Assembly: GCF_000737845.1 (NCBI RefSeq)
Contig: NZ_ATLK01000001.1
Span: 310,001 to 374,000 of the forward strand
Direction: 5' to 3'
Source: Bifidobacterium bombi DSM 19703
GTDB lineage: Bacteria > Actinomycetota > Actinomycetes > Actinomycetales > Bifidobacteriaceae
DNA: 64,000 bases
Part shown: positions 17,793 through 28,472 of the stretch, one piece after another
Layout: every line of letters begins with the position of its first letter
Position numbering within the stretch: the stretch's first letter is position 1
Made by a program: the position numbers and the translations under genes
Notes under the pieces: generated by a model
Databases searched by the model: none
What the model saw: only the letters and a program-made list of their open reading frames with translations
Told to the model about the DNA's origin: nothing

Positions 17793-20700
17793 GTGGCAGG
17801 AAGCATGGATGGGACGGTGGCGAACGAGGGCATCGGCAGGACAGGAAAGGACGTGGCGGTAGGCGTCGGTGGGGTGATGGCGCAGAAACTGGAGGACAGC
17901 GACACCTTTCTTTCCAAAGCCATCGCGGCCGCGCCGCTACGCGAGAAAAACGGTTCGCTGGTGGCTGACATATCGCATATCCCGAGTGATTTGAAAATCA
18001 CCATTCAAGGTGCACGCGAGCACAATCTCAAGGACGTGGACATAGCCATCCCACGCAGCCGCATGGTCGTCTTCACGGGTCTGTCGGGCTCCGGCAAGTC
18101 CTCGCTGGCGTTCGATACCCTGTTCGCTGAAGGGCAGCGGCGCTATGTCGAGTCCCTGTCCGCCTATGCGCGCCAGTTCCTCGGACAAATGGACAAACCG
18201 GACGTCGATTTCATCGAGGGCCTGAGCCCTGCGGTGTCCATCGATCAGAAGACGACGAATCGCAACCCGCGTTCGACAGTTGGTACCATCACCGAGATCT
18301 ATGATTATCTGAGATTGCTTTTCGCTCGTGTAGGAGTGCCGCATTGCCCTGTGTGCGGGGCGGTTGTGAGCGCGCAGACGCCGCAGCAGATGGTCGACGC
18401 TCTGATGGGCAATGAGGAGGGGACACGATTCCAGGTTCTGGCGCCTGTGGCGCGAGGTCGTAAAGGGGAATTCGAGGATCTCATCGATCTGTTGCGCGGC
18501 GACGGGTATTCCCGTGCCCTGATCGACGGCAAGATGATGCAGCTTTCCGATGACATCAAGCTCGCCAAACAAAAGAAGCACACGATTGAAGTGGTGGTGG
18601 ACCGGCTTGTCGTGAAAGAGGGGATGCGCCAGCGGCTGACGGATTCCGTGGAGACCGCGTTGCGTCTGGCCAAGGGCATCGTCGTCATCGACTTTGTGGA
18701 CCGAGACGAAAAGGACCCCGGCAGGCGCCAACCATTCTCGGAGAAACGTTCTTGTCCTAACGGGCATCAGCTTGAACTCGATGAGATCGAGCCACGCACG
18801 TTCTCCTTCAACGCTCCGTACGGCGCCTGCCCTGAATGTACGGGCATAGGGTATAAGCTCGAGATCGACCCGGAACTCGTCATCCCCGACCCATCCAAGT
18901 CCCTCAACGAAAACGCCATCGAACCGTGGGGGATGACCAAAGGAACCGGTGAATATTATCACCATGTTCTTGAGGGGCTGGCCAAGGAGATGGACTTCAG
19001 TCTTGACACTCCATGGGGCAAGCTCCCGAAGAAGGTCCAGCAGGCGGTGATGTACGGCCATGACTTCAAGGTCGAGGTGAAGTACCGCAATCGCTGGGGG
19101 CGCATGCGCGAATATACCACCGGGTTCGAAGGTGTGGTCCGCACTCTCATGCGTAGACATGACGAAACCGATTCGGACTCCATGAAACTCTATTACGAAT
19201 CCTATATGCGAGAAGTGCCATGCCAGGCATGTCAGGGCCGTCGTCTTAGGCCCGAGGTACTCGCGGTGACCATCGATGGTGAGTCCATCGCCGATGTCTG
19301 CGATATGGCCGCCGAGCAAAGTCTGGAATGGATCAATGGTTTGAAGCTGCAGGGATCGGCTCTGAAAATAGCCGGTGAGGTGCTCAAGGAGATCCGTGCA
19401 CGACTGGGCTTCCTCAACGATGTGGGCCTGAACTACCTTACGCTTTCGCGTGCGGCGAAGACCCTCTCGGGCGGCGAGGCGCAGCGCATCCGCCTGGCCA
19501 CTCAGATAGGATCCGGTCTTGTCGGCGTCATGTATGTGCTCGATGAGCCGTCCATAGGATTGCACCAGCGCGATAACGAACGACTGATCAAGACGCTGCA
19601 TCACCTGCGTGACCTTGGCAATACTCTCATTGTGGTGGAACATGACGAAGACACCATAAAGAGGGCGGACTGGTTGGTGGACATCGGACCGGGGGCGGGC
19701 GAGCAAGGCGGCGAGGTCATCTATTCCGGCCCCGCAAGCGGCATCACCCAGGCGAAGCGCTCCATAACGGGCGATTACATCGCAGGCCGAAGAAGCATAG
19801 AAGTGCCGGGCAAGCGCCGCAGGACGTACAAGACCAAGCAGCTCAAGGTCGTCGGCGCTCGTGAGAACAACCTGAAGAACATCGATGTTTCCATCCCTTT
19901 GGGTGTGATGACATGCATCACGGGAGTCTCGGGGTCGGGCAAGTCGACACTGATCAACCAGATCCTTTATCCATCGCTCGCCGATAAACTCAACGGCGCC
20001 CGCATCGTGCCCGGCAAGCACAGGCGTGTCGAGGGCATCGATCTGTGCGACAAGGTGATCCATGTCGATCAGAATCCCATAGGGCGGACCCCTCGATCCA
20101 ATCCAGCCACCTACACCGGCGTGTGGGACAAGATACGCCAGCTGTTTGCCAAAACGCCCGAGGCCCAGGTTCGCGGCTATGGGCCGGGCAGGTTCTCGTT
20201 CAACGTGAAAGGTGGACGCTGTGAGGCCTGCCATGGTGACGGCACCATCAAGATCGAGATGAATTTCCTCCCCGATGTCTACGTCCAATGTGAGGAGTGC
20301 CACGGCAAGCGGTACAACCGTGAGACCCTTGAGGTGAAGTACAACGGCAAATCCGTGGCGGACGTGCTCGATATGCCCATCAGTGAGGCGGCGCAATTCT
20401 TCAAGGCATATACCAGCATCTCCCGTTATCTTGATACTTTGGTGGACGTCGGCCTGGGCTACATTCGTCTTGGACAGCCTGCGACCACGCTGTCCGGCGG
20501 AGAGTCGCAGCGAGTTAAACTTGCCACAGAGCTGCAACGCCGTTCCACGGGAAAGACCGTATACATCCTTGACGAACCCACTACCGGGTTGCATTTCGAG
20601 GACGTGCGTAAATTGTTGCAGGTGTTGCAGAGCCTTGTGGACAAAGGCAATTCGGTAATCGTCATCGAACATAACCTTGACGTGGTCAAGTCGGCTGATT

Positions 20701-20834
20701 GGATCATCGACCTTGGCCCGGAAGGCGGGTCGGGAGGCGGCACGGTGGTGGCCGAGGGTACGCCTGAGCACGTTGCCCGGTGTGAGGACAGCTGGACAGG
20801 CAAGTTCCTCAGGCCGATGCTCGGGTTGGAGTAA
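17793..20834 (+). CDS. uvrA: Excinuclease ABC subunit A
   Basis: UvrA is the damage-recognition ATPase of nucleotide excision repair. Seen in order: Walker [24 protein letters not shown], insertion-domain cysteines CPVC and CPEC, signature [12 protein letters not shown] with Walker [12 protein letters not shown], second Walker [10 protein letters not shown], zinc-finger cysteines in CEACHGDG and CEECHGKRY, second signature [12 protein letters not shown] and [10 protein letters not shown]. The length of about 1013 residues exceeds the usual 940-970 owing to an N-terminal extension of about 60 residues before [14 protein letters not shown] 17793 follows GGAGG by 5 bases; GTG 17781 would place that SD inside the gene. 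Confidence 0.97.
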   Translation: MAGSMDGTVANEGIGRTGKDVAVGVGGVMAQKLEDSDTFLSKAIAAAPLREKNGSLVADISHIPSDLKITIQGAREHNLKDVDIAIPRSRMVVFTGLSGSGKSSLAFDTLFAEGQRRYVESLSAYARQFLGQMDKPDVDFIEGLSPAVSIDQKTTNRNPRSTVGTITEIYDYLRLLFARVGVPHCPVCGAVVSAQTPQQMVDALMGNEEGTRFQVLAPVARGRKGEFEDLIDLLRGDGYSRALIDGKMMQLSDDIKLAKQKKHTIEVVVDRLVVKEGMRQRLTDSVETALRLAKGIVVIDFVDRDEKDPGRRQPFSEKRSCPNGHQLELDEIEPRTFSFNAPYGACPECTGIGYKLEIDPELVIPDPSKSLNENAIEPWGMTKGTGEYYHHVLEGLAKEMDFSLDTPWGKLPKKVQQAVMYGHDFKVEVKYRNRWGRMREYTTGFEGVVRTLMRRHDETDSDSMKLYYESYMREVPCQACQGRRLRPEVLAVTIDGESIADVCDMAAEQSLEWINGLKLQGSALKIAGEVLKEIRARLGFLNDVGLNYLTLSRAAKTLSGGEAQRIRLATQIGSGLVGVMYVLDEPSIGLHQRDNERLIKTLHHLRDLGNTLIVVEHDEDTIKRADWLVDIGPGAGEQGGEVIYSGPASGITQAKRSITGDYIAGRRSIEVPGKRRRTYKTKQLKVVGARENNLKNIDVSIPLGVMTCITGVSGSGKSTLINQILYPSLADKLNGARIVPGKHRRVEGIDLCDKVIHVDQNPIGRTPRSNPATYTGVWDKIRQLFAKTPEAQVRGYGPGRFSFNVKGGRCEACHGDGTIKIEMNFLPDVYVQCEECHGKRYNRETLEVKYNGKSVADVLDMPISEAAQFFKAYTSISRYLDTLVDVGLGYIRLGQPATTLSGGESQRVKLATELQRRSTGKTVYILDEPTTGLHFEDVRKLLQVLQSLVDKGNSVIVIEHNLDVVKSADWIIDLGPEGGSGGGTVVAEGTPEHVARCEDSWTGKFLRPMLGLE

Positions 20835-21022
20835 GAAGTGTGAACGTCGGTCTCGGCTGGTGCCGCCGGTTCGTGATGGTCGAGTGCGGCGTCATGCCGT
20901 GCATCGTCGTTTTCCGGACGTTGGACTGAGCGCCGTGGGTGTGACGGTTCGGCGGCGGGTTTGGAGTGCGGTTGGTCCGTGTCGATAGCCAAATAATAAC
21001 GATAAACAAAGGAACGGAGCAA

Positions 21023-23509
21023 ATGGCGCAAGAGGGGGACGACACCGGAAGCTGGCGCAGGACCGAACGTCAGTTGGGGGATTCGCGCGATCTTTTCCGG
21101 CCGCGAACTTCGGACATCCCCACCGATCCAGGGGTATACAAGTGGCGAGATGGCAACGGCCGCGTCATTTACGTGGGGAAAGCGAAGAACCTCCGAAGCC
21201 GTCTGACGTCCTACTTCCAGCCGCTGAACCAACTGCATCCGCGCACCCAGAACATGGTGCTCACCGCACGGAGCCTCGAATGGACGGTGGTGGGTACCGA
21301 ACTTGAGGCGCTCACTCTGGAGTACACATGGATCAAGGAGTTCGACCCCCGTTTCAATGTCGTGTTCAAGGACGACAAGACCTACCCGTATCTCGCCATC
21401 TCGTTGGGGGAGGCAGTGCCCCGAGTTTGGATTACGCGCAACCGCAAGCGTCGTGACACCCGCTATTTCGGCCCTTATGCAAAAGTCTGGCCGCTGAGGC
21501 AAAGTCTGGATGGTCTGCTCAAGGCTTTTCCCGTGCGCACCTGCACCAAAAGCGTCTTTCATCGTGCCCAGATGACCGATCGTCCCTGCCTGCTGGCCTC
21601 TATCGGAAAATGTTCGGCACCTTGCGTCGGCAGGATAGGAGTCAAAGAGCATCGCCGTATGGCCGAGCAGCTCATCGGCATACTCACTGGTCGAATCGGG
21701 AGGAACTTCATCTCCGGGCTTACGGTGCAGATGAAGCAGGCCAGCGACGACATGGAATTCGAAAAGGCCGCCAGACTCAGGGACCAGATTTCCATGCTCA
21801 AGACGGTGGGCGAGCAGAACGCGGTGGTGTTCGACAGCGATGTTGACGCCGATGTGTTCGGTTTGGATTCGGATGAGCTGGAGGCTTCGGTCCATGCCTT
21901 CTTCGTAAGGGCTGGTTCCATTCGTGGGGAGCGCAACTGGAGTGTGGAGCGGGTGGAGGATATCGACGACGCGTCGTTGATGAGCGATCTGATCGTTCAG
22001 GTCTATTCGGACGTCATGAAGCAGGCGAACGACGAACGCACGCAGGTCCGCCGCATCGAGGACAGGTTCGGTCCTGACATGCATGTGGGTACTGACGTTT
22101 CAGAGTTGGGGGATTGGGGTCTTCAGGCTGCGCGCAACGGCCTCGACGATGAAGCCGTCGGACATGACGAAGGAAGATCGCAGGACCGTCAGGTCTCGAT
22201 TGAAGAACGTCGCGATGCCATTGCACATACCCAAAGCATGACGGCGACGGATGCCGTCTCTCGTGCGCAGGCCACCCGAGCCCGTAGGGAGCGTCAGGCG
22301 CAGACCGGCCGCAATGATTTCCTCGATCCTATCTCGCCGGTGCCTCGCGAGGTGCTTGTTCCCATAGAACCCGACAGACGTGAGGAGCTTGAGACTTGGC
22401 TTACCGATTTGCGTGGTGCGGCCGTGACCATCCGCATCCCAGGTCGCGGCGAGAAGCGGGCTCTGATGGAGCGTGCCGACGAAAATGCCAAGCAAGCGCT
22501 TGCCCGCAGTAAGATGAGTCGTATCCGCGATATCGGTACACGTACTCAGGCGATGAACGACGTGGCCGAGGCACTAGGGCTCAAGCAGGCTCCGTTGCGT
22601 ATTGAAGGCTATGACATATCCAACACCATCGGCGGCATCTTCCAGGTCGCGTCCATGGTGGTATTTGAGGACGGTGTTGCGAAGAAATCTGAGTACCGCC
22701 GGTTCGCCATTCGCGGCAAGGACGGGAACGGCGCGCTTGACGACCTCAGCGCCGTGTATGAAACCATCACTCGTCGTTTCAGGCACGGCAACATCGCCGG
22801 GGACACCGGTGACAGCATCGACAATGAGAAACGCATTCAGCGTGCCGAGAAACTCGCCGGCGCAGCCGGCAGACCGGAGGGAAAACCTACGCAATTCGAC
22901 GCCGCCTTGCCTGGCGCATCGGTGCGTATTTCTGACGCAACAGCGTCCGTAGCTGGAACTTCGGGAGCAGTGACGACGGATGCTGTGCCCGACGCGACTC
23001 ATCCAAACTCTCAGTCAGGAGCGATCGTCCAGCAGGATACGAACCTTCGACATTTCGCTTACAAACCGAATCTCATCGTCGTTGATGGCGGCAAACCTCA
23101 GGTGCAGGCCGTGATGCGTGCGCTCCAGGATTGCGGCGTGGACGATGTTGCGGTGTGTGGATTGGCGAAACGCCTTGAAGAGGTGTGGGTTCCGGATGAT
23201 GATTATCCGATCATACTCAAACGACAGTCTGAAGGGATGTACCTGCTTCAGCGGGTACGTGACGAATCCCATCGCTTCGCAATCACGTACCATCGTCAAT
23301 CGAGGCGTAAGGGTGCGTTGCGCTCAGAGTTGGACGCCATTCCCGGAATCGGTTCCGCTTTCCAGAAACGCCTCCTTGCCAAGTTTGGTTCGGTCAAATC
23401 GATGCGCAAAGCCAGCATCGAGGAGCTGCAGCAGGTAAAGGGCGTGGGCAAGGCCAAGGCCGAGGCCATCTATCGCGGGTTGCATGCTCAGGCTGGCTCG
23501 GGCGACTAA
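21023..23509 (+). CDS. uvrC: Excinuclease ABC subunit C, with long inserts
   Basis: UvrC makes the dual incisions of nucleotide excision repair. Seen in order: GIY-YIG domain (GVYKWRDGNGRVIYVGKAKN, about residues 30-110), UVR region (QASDDMEFEKAARLRDQI), RNase H-like domain starting at IEGYDISN with VVDGGKPQVQAV, and C-terminal HhH (IPGIGSAF, VKGVGKAKAE). At 828 residues it is clearly longer than the usual 600-700. Two hydrophilic inserts, about residues 330-440 and 595-670, explain the difference. ATG 21023 lies just after GGAACGGAG; the in-frame start at 20966 is less likely. uvrA lies 188 bases upstream. Confidence 0.96.
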   Translation: MAQEGDDTGSWRRTERQLGDSRDLFRPRTSDIPTDPGVYKWRDGNGRVIYVGKAKNLRSRLTSYFQPLNQLHPRTQNMVLTARSLEWTVVGTELEALTLEYTWIKEFDPRFNVVFKDDKTYPYLAISLGEAVPRVWITRNRKRRDTRYFGPYAKVWPLRQSLDGLLKAFPVRTCTKSVFHRAQMTDRPCLLASIGKCSAPCVGRIGVKEHRRMAEQLIGILTGRIGRNFISGLTVQMKQASDDMEFEKAARLRDQISMLKTVGEQNAVVFDSDVDADVFGLDSDELEASVHAFFVRAGSIRGERNWSVERVEDIDDASLMSDLIVQVYSDVMKQANDERTQVRRIEDRFGPDMHVGTDVSELGDWGLQAARNGLDDEAVGHDEGRSQDRQVSIEERRDAIAHTQSMTATDAVSRAQATRARRERQAQTGRNDFLDPISPVPREVLVPIEPDRREELETWLTDLRGAAVTIRIPGRGEKRALMERADENAKQALARSKMSRIRDIGTRTQAMNDVAEALGLKQAPLRIEGYDISNTIGGIFQVASMVVFEDGVAKKSEYRRFAIRGKDGNGALDDLSAVYETITRRFRHGNIAGDTGDSIDNEKRIQRAEKLAGAAGRPEGKPTQFDAALPGASVRISDATASVAGTSGAVTTDAVPDATHPNSQSGAIVQQDTNLRHFAYKPNLIVVDGGKPQVQAVMRALQDCGVDDVAVCGLAKRLEEVWVPDDDYPIILKRQSEGMYLLQRVRDESHRFAITYHRQSRRKGALRSELDAIPGIGSAFQKRLLAKFGSVKSMRKASIEELQQVKGVGKAKAEAIYRGLHAQAGSGD

Positions 23510-23676
23510 CTATTTAAGGCAGGAGGACGGTGCTGATTCGTCTGTCAGGCCCGGCGTTCTATGTATCAGCTTTTTTATTGTATGGTCCATACTGGTTCAT
23601 GGTGACGGATAGGTGTGGCCGTCGCCGTTCTCAATGCTCTCGTTTAGGATGGAGTGGGGTTTCAGAAGGAGTTCGG

Positions 23677-24720
23677 ATGGGACAAGTCAATCATCGGTGC
23701 GCCGTGCTCGGCAACCCGATTGCGCACTCGCTTTCACCGGTGTTGCATGCGGCTGCCTATGCCGCGTTGGGATTGGATAACTGGCGCTACACTCGTCAGG
23801 AGGTTGCGCAGGACGGTCTTGTGCGTTTCTTGGAAGGACTGGATTCGTCGTGGGTTGGGCTAAGCCTGACCATGCCGTTGAAGAAGGCCATACAACCCTA
23901 TGGTGCGGCTTGTGATTTCTGGTCCCGTTGCCTGCACGTGTCGAACACTGCCGTTCTTGACTGGGCGAAGGAAGGCGGGTGTCGATCGCGACCCTTCATA
24001 AGATTATACAACACTGACGTCGATGGCATCTCGCTTGCCTTCGACCATGCATGGACGAAGGCGTCGGTACGTTCTTCATCTGTGGCGCACGCCGCCGATA
24101 ACGTCGCATTCATACCGGACTGCCGGGATGAAGGTGCCAGTGCGGTCCTTCTTGGCAATGGCAACACTGCGCTTTCGGCCTTGGCTGCTCTAACGCGGCT
24201 TGTGGTCCCCGGCAAGGGGCCAGTGAAAGAAGTGTTCGTATGCGCTCGGGACACCGGGAGCGACGGTGAGTTCCGTATGCTGCTGGAACGGTTGGATGTT
24301 CCTGTCACATTGGTTTCCGTTCCGCTGTCCGGTGCAGAAAGATACCTTCACCGTGCGGATGTAGCCGTCAGTGCACTTCCGCCGCACGTGGCCGACGGTT
24401 TGGCGGGCCGTTTGGCCTGTATGAAGCCATTCCCTACATCCATGTTTCCGACGCTCCTCGATGTGGCCTATGCTTCTCGTCCAAGCGCCTTGGTTCATGC
24501 ATGGACACGACTGGGTGGCATCGGCATCGGTGGTGAAGAGATGCTGCTGTACCAAGCCATCAGGCAGGTGGGGTTGATGACCGAAGGGTACTTGCCGGCA
24601 ACGAACGCTTCGGATTCTTTCGGATCACTGGTTTCGGACGAAGACGCCGGTAGAGGCGGCATGCTCGAACGACATATGAGGGAAGCCTTACAAACTAGGA
24701 TGAGGGTGACAAATGAGTGA
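23677..24720 (+). CDS. aroE: Shikimate dehydrogenase family protein
   Basis: Reduces 3-dehydroshikimate to shikimate with NADPH in aromatic amino acid synthesis. The N-terminal substrate site GNPIAHSLSPVLH and the catalytic lysine motif SLTMPLKKA are clear, as is the nucleotide fold LLGNGNTALSALAAL and the C-terminal EEMLLYQAIRQ. At 347 residues it is larger than the common 270-290. ATG 23677 has AAGGAG at 23666-23671, 5 bases upstream; the longer open frame from 23530 has no such site. It overlaps rapZ by 8 bases. Confidence 0.93.
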   Translation: MGQVNHRCAVLGNPIAHSLSPVLHAAAYAALGLDNWRYTRQEVAQDGLVRFLEGLDSSWVGLSLTMPLKKAIQPYGAACDFWSRCLHVSNTAVLDWAKEGGCRSRPFIRLYNTDVDGISLAFDHAWTKASVRSSSVAHAADNVAFIPDCRDEGASAVLLGNGNTALSALAALTRLVVPGKGPVKEVFVCARDTGSDGEFRMLLERLDVPVTLVSVPLSGAERYLHRADVAVSALPPHVADGLAGRLACMKPFPTSMFPTLLDVAYASRPSALVHAWTRLGGIGIGGEEMLLYQAIRQVGLMTEGYLPATNASDSFGSLVSDEDAGRGGMLERHMREALQTRMRVTNE

Positions 24721-25687
24721 AGATATACGTGGTGGAACCGATGGGGATGACGGGCGCGTCGTGCCTGCTCGGCAGCCAGGCGAAGGCCATGAGTCGAATC
24801 AGGCTGACGATGCCGGGGTGGGGTTCGAGGTCCTCCTTATAACCGGGATGAGCGGAGCCGGAAGGTCAAGAGCGGCCGACTGTGTGGAGGACATGGGCTG
24901 GTATGTGGTGGACAATCTTCCTCCACAGCTGTTGGTGCCCTTGGTGGACATGATGACTTCCTCGGGATCTAAGGTGCACCGTTTGGCGGCAGTTATCGAC
25001 GTGCGTTCCCGAAGTTATTTCGATGACCTTTCGGCGGTGCTCGGGCATTTGGACGATCTGGCCGTCAAAACCCGCATCCTTTTCCTTGATGCGAGGGACG
25101 AGGTCTTGGTGAAACGTTATGAATCAGTGCGTAGACCGCATCCTCTTCAGCGAGGCAACCGCCTCATCGACGGCATCAAGGAGGAACGTGAGCTGCTTGT
25201 CGGTCTGGAGCGCAGAGCCGATATCGTTGTGGATACATCGAATCTGAGCATTCATCAGCTTTCCACGAAACTGTATGAGGCGTTGTTGGGCGCTGGTCCC
25301 GAGACCGTGGCCGTGCATATTTTCAGCTTTGGATTCAAGTACGGCATGCCGCTGGATGCGGACTTCGTCGCGGACGTCCGTTTCCTGCCGAATCCCTATT
25401 GGGTGCCTGAGCTTAGGGAGCTCAACGGCATGGACGCATCAGTGAGTCAGTATGTGCTTTCCAGCCCTGGCGCCAAGGAATTTCTGGACGCGTACGAAAG
25501 GGCCGTGTGCCTTGCGATTGACGGATATGCGCATGAGGATAAGCATTTTGTGACTATAGCGATAGGTTGCACCGGAGGTCAGCACCGTTCGGTGGCCATG
25601 AGCGAAGAGCTCGCCAGACGTCTGCGCAGACGAGGACTTACGGTGTCTGTTTCCGCCAGGGAGATGCAGCATCATGGACGTCAGTGA
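24713..25687 (+). CDS. rapZ: RNase adapter / nucleotide-binding protein RapZ (YvcJ)
   Basis: A P-loop protein that binds nucleotides and, in some bacteria, regulatory RNAs. The Walker A loop GMSGAGRS at residues 45-52 has Arg in place of Lys, a form common in actinobacteria. [10 protein letters not shown] and the C-terminal [10 protein letters not shown] are diagnostic. The first 35 residues are a hydrophilic extension rich in G and D. It overlaps aroE by 8 bases and precedes whiA, the conserved order in Gram-positives, except that no yvcK lies between them here. Confidence 0.95.
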   Translation: MSEDIRGGTDGDDGRVVPARQPGEGHESNQADDAGVGFEVLLITGMSGAGRSRAADCVEDMGWYVVDNLPPQLLVPLVDMMTSSGSKVHRLAAVIDVRSRSYFDDLSAVLGHLDDLAVKTRILFLDARDEVLVKRYESVRRPHPLQRGNRLIDGIKEERELLVGLERRADIVVDTSNLSIHQLSTKLYEALLGAGPETVAVHIFSFGFKYGMPLDADFVADVRFLPNPYWVPELRELNGMDASVSQYVLSSPGAKEFLDAYERAVCLAIDGYAHEDKHFVTIAIGCTGGQHRSVAMSEELARRLRRRGLTVSVSAREMQHHGRQ

Positions 25688-25734
25688 TTATGGTGCGACT
25701 GTTCGAGCATGTCTGCCGCATCCTGGTCCCGATT

Positions 25735-25763
25735 TTGTCACCCATTTCGCAACGGTGTATATT
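25735..25763 (+). promoter_or_regulatory. Candidate promoter of whiA
   Basis: A -35 TTGTCA (25735-25740), a 17-base spacer and a -10 TATATT (25758-25763) lie in the gap between rapZ and whiA. This gives a leader of about 170 bases. Confidence 0.5.
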
Positions 25764-25941
25764 GGCCCATGGAGATGCGGATAATATGCAGGGCGAATGT
25801 CGTGAGAAAGCGCACAAATCAAGGCTGAGTGACGGTTTTTGTCCAAGTCATTCGCTATCACAGTTAACTGCGGCAATGCGAAGTTTGACTCGCCGGTTGG
25901 CCGGATTGTTGATGCACAAATGGGAAGTAGGAGGTTGGGCT

Positions 25942-26904
25942 TTGGCTCTTCTCACTGATGTCAAAACAGAGTTGGCATCGATTGATTCGGATACGCCGGC
26001 GGCGAAGATCGCCCAGGCGGCTGCCATGATGCGTTTCGGTGGTGGTCTCAGGCCTGTGAACAACCAGGCGATCATTCATGCTCAGTTCGATTCTCTTGAG
26101 GCCGTCGAATGGCTCCGCAACGTCATCACGCGTTATTTCGGTCGTGAGGCGAAGGTCAGTCGGGTGCTCCGGGAGACTCCGAACGGCCGTGTGCAGCGTT
26201 ATGACCTCATTGTCGACCACGGAGCCACTGCGCTGGCCTTGCAGACCGGGTTGCTTGACAGGCGCATGCGTATCGTCAATGGTTTGCCGGCCGAGGTGAT
26301 TAGCGGTAACATCGCCCAGATCAAAGCGGCCTGGAGAGGGGCGTTCCTCGCTCGAGGCACGATTTCGGACCCTGGTCATACCAGTTACTTGGAAATCGTG
26401 TGTCCGACTGGCGATGCCGCGAAGGCTTTGCAGGGTACGGCAAGGCGCTTGGGAATCACCGCTCAGACCCGCAGGTTGCGCAGTTCCGAGCGTGTTACAC
26501 TGCGTGATTCGGATTCCATCGAGCGCATGCTCAATCTCATGGGTGCCCCGCAATCCGCACGAGAATGGACCGGAAAGCGCACTGAAGGGGAGACACGCGG
26601 CAAAGCCAACAGACTCGCGAATTTTGATGACGCGAACATGCGGCGCAGCGCCAAAGCGGCGGCGGAGGCAACTCAAAAGGTCAGCCATGCATTCGAGGTG
26701 CTGGGTGACGATATCCCCGAAAACCTTCGCGCGGCAGGCCAACTGCGACTCGATCATACCGACGCCAGTTTGGAAGAGCTGGGTCGTCTGGCCGATCCGC
26801 CAATCACAAAGGACGCCATAGCGGGGCGGATACGTCGTCTGCTGCAGCTGGCTGCGAAGACGGAGAAGGCAAGGGGCATCCAATCGGCGGGTTCACTGTC
26901 GTAG
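25942..26904 (+). CDS. whiA: Sporulation/cell-division regulator WhiA (homing-endonuclease-like fold plus HTH)
   Basis: WhiA is a DNA-binding protein of Gram-positive bacteria that links growth or envelope signals to division. The conserved N-terminus [13 protein letters not shown], the LAGLIDADG-like body ([18 protein letters not shown]) and the C-terminal HTH ([23 protein letters not shown]) are all present. The start is taken as TTG 25942 because AGGAGG at 25929-25934 is 7 bases upstream and the protein then has 320 residues, the family norm; the frame is open to 25567 without any conserved sequence. It follows rapZ after 254 bases. Confidence 0.93.
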   Translation: MALLTDVKTELASIDSDTPAAKIAQAAAMMRFGGGLRPVNNQAIIHAQFDSLEAVEWLRNVITRYFGREAKVSRVLRETPNGRVQRYDLIVDHGATALALQTGLLDRRMRIVNGLPAEVISGNIAQIKAAWRGAFLARGTISDPGHTSYLEIVCPTGDAAKALQGTARRLGITAQTRRLRSSERVTLRDSDSIERMLNLMGAPQSAREWTGKRTEGETRGKANRLANFDDANMRRSAKAAAEATQKVSHAFEVLGDDIPENLRAAGQLRLDHTDASLEELGRLADPPITKDAIAGRIRRLLQLAAKTEKARGIQSAGSLS

Positions 26905-27078
26905 GCTCCTCGTCCCTTTGGCTCGTTGAGTGGGTCTCAATGGTTGCGGCGGTGCCGCGGTGAACGTTGACATTTTTTGTTTGTTGCTGACTGTAATATT
27001 GAAGCTGATCGTGCAGCATCTGCACAGACGGGCGGGGTCGCGATTGCTGCGGGTCCGCTGTAGCAGGGAAGGATATTT

Positions 27079-28284
27079 ATGAAGACACTTAAGGATTTGG
27101 GAGATCTGCGAGGTAAGAAGGTTCTGGTCCGGGCGGATTTCAATGTGCCGCTCAAGGCGACCGAAATCACGGACGACGGGCGCATCAGGGCCGCGTTGCC
27201 TACACTTCAGGAGCTCCGTACGCAGGGGGCCAAAGTCATCGTCATGGCGCATCTGGGCCGTCCGAAGGGCAAGGTCGTTCCCGAGCTTTCCCTTGCACCT
27301 GTGGCCAAGCGGCTCGGTGAGCTTCTCGGCTGCGATGTGACGCTTGCTGAAGACACCTATGGTGAGGACGCCCAGGCGAAGGTCGCCGCCATGAACGACG
27401 GTGATGTCGTTCTCTTGCAGAATGTTAGGTTTAACCCCGAAGAGACCAGTAAGGACGAGGCCGAGCGCTCTGAGTATGCCAAGAAGATCGCCGCCCTCGC
27501 GGATGTGTTCGTTTCCGATGGCTTCGGTGTGGTTCATCGTGCCCAGGGTTCCGACTACGACGTGGCCAAGGTGCTGCCCAGCGCCGCGGGAAAGCTCATC
27601 GAGAAGGAAGTCAAGGCGCTCTCCCGCGCAACGGAGAACCCGGAACGCCCCTTCACCGTCGTCTTGGGTGGTTCGAAGGTTTCGGACAAGCTCGGCGTGA
27701 TCGAGAACCTGCTTTCCAAAGCCGACCGTCTGATTATCGGCGGCGGTATGGTCTTTACTTTCCTCAAGGCGAAAGGCTATGAGGTAGGCACGTCTTTGCT
27801 TGAGGAAGATCAGCTGGAGACCGTCCAGGGCTACATCAAGACCGCGCAGGAGCGTGGTGTGGAATTGGTGCTTCCCACGGATATCGTGGTCAATCCCGGT
27901 TTCCCGTCTGACGACACCCCGGTGGCTCCCGAGGTTGTGCCGGCCGATGCGATTCCTGCCGATAAGATGGGCCTTGACATAGGACCGGAGTCCGGTAAGC
28001 TCTTCCACGACAAGATCGTCGATTCCAAGACCGTGGTCTGGAACGGGCCAATGGGCGTGTTTGAGGTCAAGGAGTTCCAAGCCGGGACCAAGGCGGTGGC
28101 TCAGGGACTTGTCGATGCCACGAAGGCCGGTGCCTTCACCATCGTTGGTGGCGGTGATTCCGCTTCCGCTGTGCGTCACCTTGGATTCAAGGATGAGGAC
28201 TTCTCGCACATCTCCACCGGTGGCGGTGCATCGTTGGAATTCCTTGAAGGCAAGACGTTGCCAGGGCTTGAAGTCCTGCAGTAG
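27079..28284 (+). CDS. pgk: Phosphoglycerate kinase
   Basis: Transfers phosphate between 1,3-bisphosphoglycerate and ADP in glycolysis (the lower part of the fructose-6-phosphate shunt in bifidobacteria). The 401-residue sequence shows KVLVRADFNVPL, HLGRPKG, VLGGSKVSDKLG, NGPMGVFE and GGGDSASAV, all family motifs in order. ATG 27079 follows GGGAAGGA. A -35 TTGACA at 26967-26972 with a weak -10 about 19-21 bases on may be its promoter. Strong codon conservation suggests high expression. tpiA and secG follow. Confidence 0.98.
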   Translation: MKTLKDLGDLRGKKVLVRADFNVPLKATEITDDGRIRAALPTLQELRTQGAKVIVMAHLGRPKGKVVPELSLAPVAKRLGELLGCDVTLAEDTYGEDAQAKVAAMNDGDVVLLQNVRFNPEETSKDEAERSEYAKKIAALADVFVSDGFGVVHRAQGSDYDVAKVLPSAAGKLIEKEVKALSRATENPERPFTVVLGGSKVSDKLGVIENLLSKADRLIIGGGMVFTFLKAKGYEVGTSLLEEDQLETVQGYIKTAQERGVELVLPTDIVVNPGFPSDDTPVAPEVVPADAIPADKMGLDIGPESGKLFHDKIVDSKTVVWNGPMGVFEVKEFQAGTKAVAQGLVDATKAGAFTIVGGGDSASAVRHLGFKDEDFSHISTGGGASLEFLEGKTLPGLEVLQ

Positions 28285-28365
28285 TCTGGGCTTTCGAAGG
28301 CCCAAAGGGCGTGGCCATTATGCCGCGCGGTTCAGGCTTTCAGATTGACCTGAAGACGAGCTGTT

Positions 28366-28401
28366 ATGCGGGCATGTCCGGTGACGTGCCCGCATCGTTT
28401 T
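28366..28401 (+). terminator. Terminator-like hairpin after pgk
   Basis: ATGCGGGCA (28366-28374) pairs perfectly with TGCCCGCAT (28387-28395), and the stem continues inward for four more pairs (one G-U) to a 4-base loop. CGTTTT follows. It is probably an intrinsic terminator or attenuator between pgk and tpiA. Confidence 0.65.
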
Positions 28402-28472
28402 CAACGCAGTGAGTGGTGGAGGCTGGGGGAGTGATCGGTGGTTTTCGCTTCGTCCCTCCGAAAGGAAGTAGC

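Noticed and set aside
17937-20771. A 944-codon open frame on the strand opposite uvrA
   Set aside because: It is a mirror of the uvrA codons (GC-rich third positions leave the antisense frame open). It has no ribosome binding site and no family motifs.
20459-22084. A 541-codon minus-strand frame across the uvrA end and uvrC
   Set aside because: Antisense to two clearly identified genes; the translation is rich in His and Arg without domains.
26893-28305. A 470-codon minus-strand frame opposite pgk
   Set aside because: Shadow of a highly expressed, codon-biased gene. No start signal and no homology recognised.
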